Source: a virus
DNA: 25,589 nucleotides
Virus record (IMG/VR): IMGVR_UViG_3300021424_003787
Span: 1-25,589 of that record
Direction: 5' to 3' (one strand)
Within the stretch, counting starts at the first letter, position 1. Each line of letters begins with the position of its first letter. The position numbers and the translations under genes are program-made. This document shows positions 10,182-22,100 of the stretch, piece after piece. The notes under the pieces are model-generated. The model was not told where the DNA came from, searched no databases, and saw nothing but the letters and a program-made list of their open reading frames with translations.

Positions 10182-13100
10182 ACCGCTTGATAGTCTTTCT
10201 CCACCTCCAGCTCTGCGTAGTCTTCTTTCTTTTCTTCCGCTAGAAATTCTTTCATCGCTTGGGGGTGAAGGAAGTTTGCCCCTCTTAATTAAGTCTTGAT
10301 ATTCTGCTTCCATTTCTTCGTCTGTTGGGACTTTCGGCAATAGGTCATTTTCTATTAAATCTTTCATTATTTCTTCATCATCTGGGTCTAGTTCGCCCCT
10401 CTTAATTAAGTCTTGATATTCTGCTTCCATTTCTTCGTCTGTTGGGACTTTCGGCAATAGGTCATTTTCTATTAAATCTTTCATTATTTCTTCATCATCT
10501 GGGTCTTCGATGTCACCGATGCGACCATCGTCTTCACCAGAAGAAAGCCTTTCTCTTCTGGCCGCTCTACGTGACGATTTGCCTGAACTAAGTCTTGCGT
10601 ATTCTTCGTCTTTGTCATCGGTTACGTCGAATATCCAGGAAAGACTTCCCATTACGAGAACTTTCTTGGCGCGCGTCGCAGCAACGTACTGAAGTCTCAA
10701 GTCTTCTTCCGACATCGCATCAAGCTTTTCTTCTGGTGTTTGTGGGCCAGGACCATCTTGTGATGTGCCGCCACCCTTCTCACCTACACTTTCCCAATAT
10801 CTGTCCTCACCGACCTCGCCCTCGTCCCTTTTTTCTGGGGTCTTGAAATCATCACCAAGAACAATGTAATCGTATTCAAGGCCCTTTGACCTATGGGCAG
10901 TTTGTGCGACAATATCGACCCCACCATCCGAACCCGCTTTTTGAACTGGGGCAACCACCCATTCGCCTTCTGCAAGACCAAAATTACTTCTAATTTTTTC
11001 TATTTTTGCAACAGCATCATCGACAGAATCAGCTTCAAAATACCATTCACCTTTTCCGTTATTTGCGTTTTTATCCCATCTGAGTACTCCAGCTTTTATT
11101 TTTTCTTTCTTTCTCTGGTCCGCTTTGCCGCCCAAATGGAAATACGTGTTTCCGCTAAGGCTGGCGCGGATTTTTCCATCAGAAGATTTTACAAAAGAAA
11201 AGTCAAGACCGTTTATAGCAACTTCATTCAGAATTCCCTTTGCTGAGCCAGACTCTACTGCTCTAACAAGTTTTGTGCGAGAAGAGTATGGTCCGGAGTC
11301 ATCCTTTAGCATCCCATCTCTGACCAGCTTCTTTATGTCGTTAATAATTTCTACTGCTTCCTGTGGGGAAGAAGTTTCTCTTATCCATCTTTCGTTTGGC
11401 TTGTCGTATCTGAATCCATGCTTTCCGGCAAATATTGGTTTTCGCGCCATAAACAGAGGAAGCAAAGCTTTGCTTGTGGCGTTTAGGGCTATCTTGTTTC
11501 CATCTATTGACGCAACCATTGTGCCGTCTTCAATAATTTCAAATTCTGCCTTATCTATGACCTGCGAAACAGTTACTGTGTCTTCATTGATTTTTTCTTC
11601 GTCAATTGTTTCTATCTTATCTATAATGTTTCTTAATGTATCAAATCGAAAACCCTCATCTGCCAACAGTCGATATGCTGTTTTCGCCTGAACATTGTTA
11701 GAAGATTTTTTCTTCTTCAGTGCTTTGGGGTCAACATCTCGTCGAAGTTCTTCCCACGTTTTATATTCATTAAATGGTGCATATCTCTTTGCTGGCGGAG
11801 TTCCTTTTTTGTCGTTCATTAGCCACTGGGCATGGTCAACCATGTTGTTTAGGTCTTCCTTGAACGTGGAAACGGAGCCAGTTCGCAATCCAGCTCTCTG
11901 CGCTGCAATTATTCGCTTGAAAGCCGGTGCATTTGTTTGTGTTAGATAAGCAAAAGTTTCTCGTTTGCCATCTGGTTTAATCTGTCTATTTACCGCTCTT
12001 GCAACTGATTGCGGACCGTATGGCTTTTCTGGGTCAAATCCATCTAGTTCCGACTCTTCTCTGAGAACGGAACCATTCTTGCCACGACCCAAAAGTCTCA
12101 TTTTTGCAGATTTGGGAACTTTGCCTTTTCCTTCTTTTTTCCTCTGGTGTGCGGCAAGGAATCTGTTTGCGAAACCAGCAATAATTTGATTAAATCTAAA
12201 TGATTCCGTTAGGGTTAAATCGTATTTCGCTTTAAATTCATCAAGCTCGTCTACTGCGCCTCTAAATTCATAAATGGCTTGATTGCTATCACCGACAACT
12301 ATTTTTTGAATTTGTTGATTTTTGACGATAGCGGTCATAACTGGGTTGGCATCTTGTGCCTCATCAAACAAAATAATATCGTTGCCCATTATATTTTTTC
12401 TCATGCCAACACCCGATGAAAGGTCTGGATTCGTCAGGGCAAATTTTTTCATTACGTAATTTCTTCCAAGTTGTATTGGACTTTCTGGATTGAATGAGTC
12501 ATCCCACATTTTTTGTGCAACAACAACCAATTGCTTCGCCAAATCGTCATTCATGGATATGTCATATATCCCGGCCATTTTCTTAATGACGGATGTGCTC
12601 ATCTTTGGTTCTGCTGAATTTGAGAATTCATTAAGAGCTTTTGAAAGTATTAATCCCTGTTCGTATGGGTCAACTTTGATTTCTATAACATTGCCCTGTT
12701 TACTAATGTATTGTGCTGTAAATTCTTTTAGTCCATAGTGAGAAGCAATGTCACTGTATGCGTTTGAGTAAATTAATTCTTTTCCATTTGGCAATTTGCT
12801 GCCTTTTGCATCATATTTTGCGCGTAGTGATTCATTCGGTTGCACTATTGCTGCATAAGCAACAGAGTCCCAGGTTCGAACTTCTACATTTCTGAATGGA
12901 GCGAATTTTTTTACGGCTTCTTCTGTCATTTTCTTTGTGAAAGTGAGATAAACAATCTTCTTAGAGGGTGCTTGGTCTTCTAATCTCTTCGCCAGCATTT
13001 CAAGAGTGGTTGTTTTGCCGGTTCCAGCAAGGGCTCTAACAACAACATCATCGCCAGTCATTACGGCATCCGTGATTAACTGTTGCTCATCTGTGGGTAT

Positions 13101-16100
13101 TCTGTCAAAGCCGGCTGTTTTCCAATCGTATTTCATATTTTCTTGAACATCTTCAAGTGTCGTTGTGACTCTTCTTGGGCCGCTGCCAGAAGAAAGTCTT
13201 CCGTTTTGTGCGTCAGATATTATTTTTTTCGCTGCAGATTTTTCTTTTGGTCCAACATTTTGATTGTTTAGTCTTTCTTTTGCCCATGAAACATTAAATG
13301 CTTTTCCAATATTTTCTTGCAATTCGCTTATGTTTCGTGCGACATCTGCACTAATTTCGTAATTGACATCAAAAGCATAATCATTATCCAAATCAGCATC
13401 TGATTCGTTTTGAATTGCATATTTGATTGTTGGCAAAGAATCAAAAATACTTCTCATTTTCGCAAGTGATGAATTAACATAAGCAGAAACTTCTTTATTG
13501 TCTTCATCTGCAAGAGAGGAATTTAGAGCGTCATCAAATTGATTGTTCCAATATGATGCTTTCCCAGATGAGAGTCTCTCTTCTCCTGACAATTCTGCAA
13601 TGCCAAACTTTTGGTCATCTATCGTATTTGTGTCACCCTGGTCGTCATCATAGGTGTCATCGTCGCCAACTTCTATTGGACCATCTTCGTCTTCGTCTTC
13701 GCCATCTTCTTCGTCCGAAATGTCGTTTTCTTTTCCGTCGGAATTCAGTTCATCAAGTTCGTCTTGCTCTTTTTCTGAAATGTCGGTGCCGCCTTCAATT
13801 ATCTCTTCTATTGTGAGCTCGTCATCAGCTGGGTCTCCCTCGATGTCCTTGTCATCATCATCATCATCTTTTTTGTCAAGTGGCTCTGGATATGGGAACC
13901 TAAACCCATTTGGCTCACGAAGTGCTTCTGCGGTTTTTCTGTCTTCTGGATTTTTTGAATCTGCAAGCTCGTCGATATACCTGTTGAGCCTTGCAACGGC
14001 GTTATTTCTCCTATCTTCTCCCTCTGTCGTTCTCGTTCCAAGATAAAGTTCAGCAAGAACTCTGCCTGGGTCGATTCGCTTCTTTGCTCTCGTCAGGGCA
14101 ACATAAACAATATTTAATTCTTCTCTAAATGCTTCCGAAATTTTTCCTTGTATTTCAAGTTCGTCATCAATGCTCCCAAACGCGTCTTGCCAAGATTCCC
14201 CAAGAACGACATCATCTGCTTCCATTCCCTTAAATAGCTGAGCGGTAGTTACAACGGCATCTGCACCGTTTGTGTTGGCGGCTTTTCTAATCTCACTTGC
14301 TGCTTCCTGAATTAATTCGGAAAGTTTTTCTTCACTACCGCCAACATCCTTGATGTCCAAAATGTAAGCATCATTTATGTGAACAGCATCTGCGCGCTGC
14401 GACGTATCGCCCTTTTCGACATATTTAAACTTGCCGGCAAATCTCGGGTCTCTTGACATAATTCGTTTTACGTCTTCCCTGTATGTGCCGCCTTTTCTTC
14501 CCTGTTTGCCATCCACTTTTGGTCTTGGCGTACTTAGTCCATGTCCACTTATTATTACCTTTCCTGTCCATTTTCCTGGAGAGTTTCCATCACCGCCAGC
14601 TATGTCGAGTGTGGCATATATTGTTCCAACGTCTTTCAAATCCAAAATTGGAATTGCCTGACGCTGTGAAGTCATTTGAGGTTTTTTTTGCTTGCTTGTT
14701 TTTGCGTTTTTTCTATTTGCTATCTCTCTTATTTGGGCAACGCTCATGTAGCCCCATTTTGTGCTCATTTTTATTGCTTGTCGCTCTGGGATTATTGTTG
14801 GTTCGCGCCATTCCATCTGTCCGCCAGCGCCAGCCTTTGAGTGTCCTTCGAGCATGTGAATATATGTTTTTGGAGATATGAATTTTGCTTTTCCGTCTTC
14901 GCCTCTGGTAAACATCAATTTCCACATGGCTGTCATTTGTTGATATCTCTTTTGGCCAAGACGTTTATCCACCTGCTCTTTTGTCCATATGTTTCCGAAT
15001 AACGGTGAAGCTGGTGGTCGTCTTTCTGGGTAGGTCAATTTGTACTCATCTGTACCAAGAATCCACGCCGCGTGTTTAAAGAAAGCAATCAACTCTTCGT
15101 GTTTTTTCGCTGATGTGGCGATTTGTGGAGATAGTTTTTCCCAATTTTCTTGGCCTTCCCTTAAAGAATCGGCCAAATGCGTTGTTCTTAGATGTTGGGC
15201 CAATCTCGTTGCTGCTGTGAATATTTCGGCATTGTCTCGAGTTAGATATGCATAACTTCTTCCCTTTTGTGGAAGCAGCTCTCCCTGAGGCCTTGGGTCG
15301 CCGTCGTCATCCAAAATGGGTTTGCCTTTTTCATCCAGTAATGGCATTTCGGAGTCCCAGATTTCACCCATTGCCTCATCGATTGCCGAGTCTTTTCTAT
15401 CAGAAAGAATTTTTATTTTTTGCGCATCTGGAATTCCGTCATCAAAAATTTTTAGCATTTCGCCATTTTTGTCAAACCCATCTTTTTTCGGACCAAGCGT
15501 GCTAGAAAGACCAAAATCTTCGTCGAGAGTTTTGAGAATGTTTCTAAGTATGGATTTTTCTTCGTCGCTTCTATCAGTTTTTTTCAGTAGCTCAATTGCA
15601 TCATCAAACTGCCCCCTGACCAAACTTTCCAGATGTCCGGAAACAAATTGCATTTCAAAATTGTCGATTCCCTTTTCTTCATCATCAATGTTCCCAAGGA
15701 ATTGAATTACGTTTGCAAGATATGCAATTCTTGAACCAAATCTGAATGATTCATTAAGTGGCAGTATGTAGTCCGGATTTATTGCAGCTAGTGCATTTAT
15801 GGCCCGTCTAAATCCATAAACTTTTTGCCTTGCGTCTCCAACCAATATAATCGGCATTTTATCTTTATTTGCTTCAAGGACTTGAAGCATTACTGGGTTT
15901 AGGTCTTGCGCTTCATCTATCAGCATCGCAGAAACTTTTTTACCAGGATTTCCAAATGATTTTTGTATAACCGCGCTTTGGTTACCCTTTTTCCCTCTTT
16001 GCCCCTTGAGTGAGGTAATCACCCAAATATCACTAAGGTCTGTGCCCGCAGGAAATTTACCTTTTTTGTCCATTTTCAAAACTGTTCCGTCGCCCGTTGT

Positions 16101-19100
16101 GTAATCGCCAATTGTTCCAGCAGTCTGAACCTGTTGTTTTTTTGTCAGTCCGTCGGCATGTCCAATCATGTATTTGCCTTCTAACAAATCTGGTTTGGAC
16201 ATTGCGAAAAGCTTGTACATTTGAGTTTGGTCTGGAACGACAGGGCTTAAGACTTTTTTGCCATCTTTGCCAACAATGGGTTTGCCCTTTTTGTCGGTGA
16301 CAAATTCATTTTGGAGCAAGCTTACGGTTTCTGCAGCATAATCAACCCATTCTTGAGGGATATACTTTTCTGGATTTTGTGCAACCTCTATCAAAAATGC
16401 ACTATCGACAAGTGGGTCTACTGCCTCTTCTTCAAAAGCAGAACCATCATCATCAGCGCCAACGTTAGTGGTTTTGTCTTTGAACCCTTTAATAACTCTC
16501 TTTTTCTTTTTATTTCTTCTTGCGCGTTTTTCTGATATTTGTTGTGGGGTCAAAGCGAAATGCTTAGCACTTAACTCTTCGTCGGTACTATATGCCCAGT
16601 TTTCAACGGCTTTAGCAATAAAAAACCCAAGGTCATCAACAGTCATCTGGGCAAATTGTGGAATCTTTTTTGTTGGTATTGGTTTTTGTTTTCCTTTTGG
16701 CTGAACACCACTGTCGTGAAACAAATCTCGTAGACCAAAATATCTTATGAAGTCTTCAGCTTTTGACAATTCCCGTAGTCCAGCATCTTCCAAAACTGGT
16801 ACTTCTCCAATTATTTCTACGCGTCCGCCGGTTATGTAATTTTCAACAGTGAAAACAGCCGGTGTTCCGTCTTTTTTCTTAGTTCTTTTGCTTTTTTTTC
16901 TTATTGGTGTTCCGTCTGCATTTATAAATGCGGCAGGCTTCAGGTCTTGTCTCATCGTTTGCATTTTTTTGGCTATGTGTGGTCCAAAGCGCTTGTCTGC
17001 TGCACCGAGTCGCAAACCCCAAAATGCGAGCTTGTCCAAGGTGGACACTCCGGTAGTTTGTTCGGGGAAAGCTCTTTCTGCTTCAAATTGATTAGTTCTA
17101 TTGAAAACACCGTAATAAAGATTCGGTTCCCCATATTTTTCTTTTAGCTTGCCAACGGCTTCTTTTGCTTGGTCAATGGGAATTTTTGTAAGGTCTTTAA
17201 TTCCCATTTCTTTCAAATCATCAGAAAATTTATCTGCAAGGTATCGAAGTTTGTGATTTAACTGAACGTCGTCATCTACTAAATCCAAATTAAACATTTG
17301 TTGCATTGCTCTTGCTAATACTTTTAGTGTTGATGTTTTGCCTGTTCCTGCTCCCGCTGAAACTGAAAGAATTCTTTTGCCGACTTGGCCAAGAATCAAA
17401 CTAACCCCAAGGTCAACTATGTCTCTTTGCTGTTGTGTTGGCTCAAACCCAAGTCTGTGAGCAGCCTTGAAAGAAATTTTTGCGTCTGTTCTTTTTACGT
17501 GTAGGTCTTTGTTGTTTTCTGAACCTTTTTTGCTTGGCTTTATTGGGCCGGATTCGTTACCGCTGGACAGTCTGCCAGTTGAATCAATGACTCTTCCATT
17601 TTTGCCAGTTTTGATTGTTCTTGCGTTTAACAAATTTCTTTCTTCTTGTAATTCAAGACCACCATCTCTGGGTAGTTGAATTGCTTTTGATTGTCCAAGC
17701 CCGCGCAAGATTTTGTTTATTCCTTGCTTGTCAGAAACAGAACCCCAACCATCCGAAACTTGATGAAATTTGTTATCTCTTATAAAACCCATTCTTGTTC
17801 CGTAGTGATAAATGTCCCTATCCCCGTTTGGCATGTCGATGGATTTCCATGCCTGATTGTTGCCGGCATAAGATACTTTTCCAGAAACGTACGGCCTTGT
17901 TGCAAACTGTTCAATTTTTCCTGAAGAAAGTCTTTGTACTGTTTTTATTGCATCGATTGGCTCTGGAGCATCCTGACCCAATGCTCTTAGGATTTTTTTG
18001 ATTCCTTGCTTATCCGATACGGAACCCCAGCCATCTGAAACCTGATAGTACTTTCCATTACGAATTATTCCCATCAGAGTGCTGTAGTGATACACCTCTC
18101 TGTCGCCACTTTCTCTATCAAGTGCAGACCAGCCCCTGTTTCCGATTTTGTGAAGTTTTCCGACCTTGTGTGGTCTCTTGACAAAGTCTTCAATTTTTCC
18201 TGAGGAAAGTCTTTCATCGTCAAATCCAGTATCTTCGAATGTCCCCTTTGGTTTTCCTGGGCCAGGTATTTTGGGAGCATCTTCCATGCCCTCCAACATC
18301 GGAACTTCCTCACGCAAAGATGCATCGACTTTTCTTTCCCTGTCTTCCATGCCAAGTCGTTTTCTTAGCGTGGATGAACGATTCAACATATAATCGACAG
18401 CTTTTTGCGCTTCTGTAAGCGCTCTTTCAACTGCTTGTGGGTCGTCGTTTATTAGTTTAAACCAAGAAGCAAGATATTGTCCGTGGTCTTCTCTAAATGT
18501 TGGCTCAAGTCCAAGCATTCCCATTAAAAATGACGAACCAATTTCTGCTATTAATTCCTCGAACGCATATCGCTTGAAATCTTCAGTGTCTTTCGGAGCA
18601 TTCATTCTTCCGCCTTTTCTGTTTAGGCGAGAAGAATGGCCAGTCCAGTGAGTCATTTCGTGAAGCAGTGTTGAATAAAACCCAATCGCGTCCTTAAAGT
18701 CTTCAAACTTTGGCATGAAAATCATGTCTTTGTCTGGAGAATAAAAAGCGCCGCCGAAATTTCCTTCTTTAAAATCTGGAACAATTTCAGCAATGACTGA
18801 CTGTATGTCCGCTAGTCTTTGTTTTTCACTGAGGTTTCCTTTTGCTGGCTCATAATATGCTTTTGGCAAACCAGTAACTTCTGCCACGTTGTAAACCAAA
18901 GTATCGTGAAATTGGTTTTGAAGTTTTCTTCCGTTTTTGTACGTGGGTGCCTTTATGAGCGTCCCTCTTGCTCCTTTTTTGACTCGACCACCAAACTCTT
19001 CCCATTGTTGCTTGCCTGCCCACTTGTTTGTTTTGTAGCCCTTAGCAAAACCGGTCATAGACAAAATAAGTTGATTCAATCCCTCGTAGGCTCTTCCATC

Positions 19101-22100
19101 TGGGTTTACCTGTGTGTTTGTTATGTTTCGCGCATAATTTTCTTTGTTGGCCCAGGGTCTTTTCCATTGTTTCCCAGGATTATCCATCGCCGACTTTATT
19201 GATTCAAGTATTTGAACACTTAGGTTGTCGTATATTTTTTTCAATTCTTCTCGGTTAAAGCTGGTCTCACCAGATGAAAGTCTTTCCCTTCTCTTATTGC
19301 TGAGTTGTTCATTGAGAAATCCAATCGGTCCAAGTTGATTGAGTCTTTCGTTTGCGGCATTAGACGACGTTCTTCCAGATGACAAAACACCCTCATCGCG
19401 CACAGCATCAAAGTTTTTTTCTTTTTCTATCTGGTCGCGTTTTGCTTTTTCTTCAATTTCTTTTTGTCTTCTTGTTTCGGCAATTCTTTTATCGTCTTGA
19501 CGTTTTCTTCGTTGTCCGGTTTCTTTTACTATTGAATCAACATCACGTGGTGGAATTCCATACTTTTTGCTAAGTTTTTTAGTTGATGCACCTTGCATTT
19601 TTTCCGAATATAGATTTGCTTTTTCTCGTTTGCTGAGCTCGTTTGCTCTTCTTCTATATCTTTTTGGTTTAATTGGCTTACCACCAGCGGCGACTCTTCT
19701 CATTTCTCTCATGTGTCTTAGTTCGCGCTGACGAACATCTTCTCTTGTTGTCATCAGTTCTCTTGCCATTTCTGCAAGAGTTGCGCCATTCATTCGGCGT
19801 TCATATATCTCTTTATCGGTGAGGGGTTTTCTTGGCTCACTAAATTCAACTCTATCTTTTTTGAGTTTTTCGTCCCCAAGAAATTCTTCAATTATTCTGT
19901 CGTAAACATCAAATCCGACATCGTATGGTGCATTTTCGTCACCATACGGATTATCCGGGTCAAATCCACCATCCAACCCGGGAATGTTTGTTGTTCTTCC
20001 CCTCTCTCCGGGCTTTGGGGCGTCAGGGTCGAGATTCCACCCAGAGGAAAGTCTCCCAGTTTCATCTTTTTGAGGTTTAAAACCATATTTGTTGAGCCAC
20101 TTAAAAATTTCGTCTGAGTTTTTGTCTTCAGATGGAAGTTTTGCTGATACCTCATTGGCTATTCCATTTCGTATTCCTTTATGTTTTTCTTTGACATCAT
20201 CTGGGGTTTTGTCGTTTTCTTGATTGTTTAGGGCTTGTATAAAATTGCCAAGATGTCCAGAATATGCAAGAAACCAATCTCTGTATTCTTTTGACTTCTT
20301 ATCTTTTTCATTAAACTTTTCTGAACGTTTTCCGTTTCCTCTTCCGGTTCCAAGCCACGCAACTCTTGCTTGATTGATTCCAAGTTCTCTTCCGCGAAGA
20401 AAACTTTCCGTTTTATCACCGTCCGAGCTAGAACGTGGAGATTCATTCCACTTCATTCCAGAATCAACCCAGTTTTGTATTACTTTGTCAAACTCATCTC
20501 GTCGTTGTTTTTCGTCTCTGCTAACTCCAAATTTTTGTTCATGGTTCTTGCCTTTTCCATGCCTAGCAAGATTTCTTCCTGATGAAAGTCTTCTATCTTC
20601 TCTTTGTTTGGGACGACGTGGCTTGTCATCTCTTCCGGAGCTGATTCTTTCTTCTCTTTCTTCTGGCGTCATGTCCTCGACGGAGAACATTGCTCTATCT
20701 TTGCGTCGCTGTTCTTCTCTGCTCGATTGTTCGGCTTCGCGTCTTTCTCTTCTCTGCCCTGCAGCATCAAATGCCTCTCTGGCATTTCTCAGGAATTCAG
20801 CCTTATTTTTATCGCCCGGTCCATTTTGTTCAGCGAGGTCATCAGCCATTTCCTCAAGTTGGCTGAATACATAATCAGTATCTTTGTGCTCGTCAGCAAA
20901 ATTTAAGGCGTCCTTCCAATATTCTTCACCGTATTCCCAATCATCATCGTCAAAGCCTTCATACCCATCGAGGAATGATTGAACTATTTCTTTGGCTTTT
21001 TTCAGACTGGCTTTGTCATCATCTCTTCCGGAGCTGATTCTTTCTTCTCTTTCTTCTGGCGTCATGTCCTCGACGGAGAACATTGCTCTATCTTTGCGTC
21101 GCTGTTCTTCTCTGCTCGATTGTTCGGCTTCGCGTCTTTCTCTTCTCTGCCCTGCAGCATCAAATGCCTCTCTGGCATTTCTCAGGAATTCAGCCTTATT
21201 TTTATCGCCCGGTCCATTTTGTTCAGCGAGGTCATCAGCCATTTCCTCAAGTTGGCTGAATACATAATCAGTATCTTTGTGCTCGTCAGCAAAATTTAAG
21301 GCGTCCTTCCAATATTCTTCACCGTATTCCCAATCATCATCGTCAAAGCCTTCATACCCATCGAGGAATGATTGAACTATTTCTTTGGCTTTTTTCAGAC
21401 TGGCTTTGTCATCATCTCTTCCGGAGCTGATTCTTTCTCCGCGTCCAATTTTTTTTATATCTCTTATTTGTTCTGGCGTTTTGTCACGATTATAAATTGA
21501 ACCAGGGCCATATGGTGTTGGGTCCGGTTGTCTCCAGTCTGGATATTCGTCAAAGAGCCAACCGTTTCTATTTTTGTCTACTCTGGTATCTGGATTCAGG
21601 TCCCCCTCCGGAACACCAAAACCACGAACTCCGCGACTTCTTCCGCCGCCAAGTCGTGGTCTATCTATTAGGCGCGAGGCACCATATGAGACAAGTCTTC
21701 TACCAAGGTTTTTTACCTCAATGCCGTCATCTAGGGATTTTTTTTTTATTTCTCCGTTTAGTAGCGCGGTATCTATGGCTTCAATTAGGTCAATACTTAT
21801 TCCCGACTTTATTATAATTCCATCTGCATCAACGTAAGTTTCTGCTCCGTAGTATTCAAATATTGGGTCAAGAAGCTGTTTTGCTTGAAATGCATCATCT
21901 GTTGATATCGCAATACAATAACCTTTTTCGTCAATTTCATTTTCGTCGAATTCCGAAAGGTCTTTAAATCTTCTTCTGCGTTTCTTTCTTCTAAATCTAC
22001 CAATAGCACCGCGCAGACCAGCAAGAAGTAGCTCTCCTGGATATTTTGCTTCAAGTTCCAACAGGTAATCTTCCTGTTGTTCTGTTTCGATATCTTCTGC

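Larger units (their letters stand above)
20626..21438 (-). repeat. 393-bp exact tandem duplication (131-aa module, two full copies plus a stub)
   Basis: The segment 20626-21018 is repeated base for base at 21019-21411, and the first ~27 bases of the unit occur a third time up to 21438. The period of 393 bases keeps the frame and encodes 131 residues per unit. Each unit carries one ERISSGR site, an acidic aromatic part (FDDDDWEYGEEYWKDALNF) and a charged helical part rich in R and E. I see no substitutions between copies when reading along, so the duplication is recent or kept uniform by recombination. Module function is unknown. Confidence 0.93.

Noticed and set aside
20626-21438. Tandem repeats as a CRISPR array
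   Set aside because: Units are 393 bases, coding and contiguous, with no short repeats separated by unique spacers.
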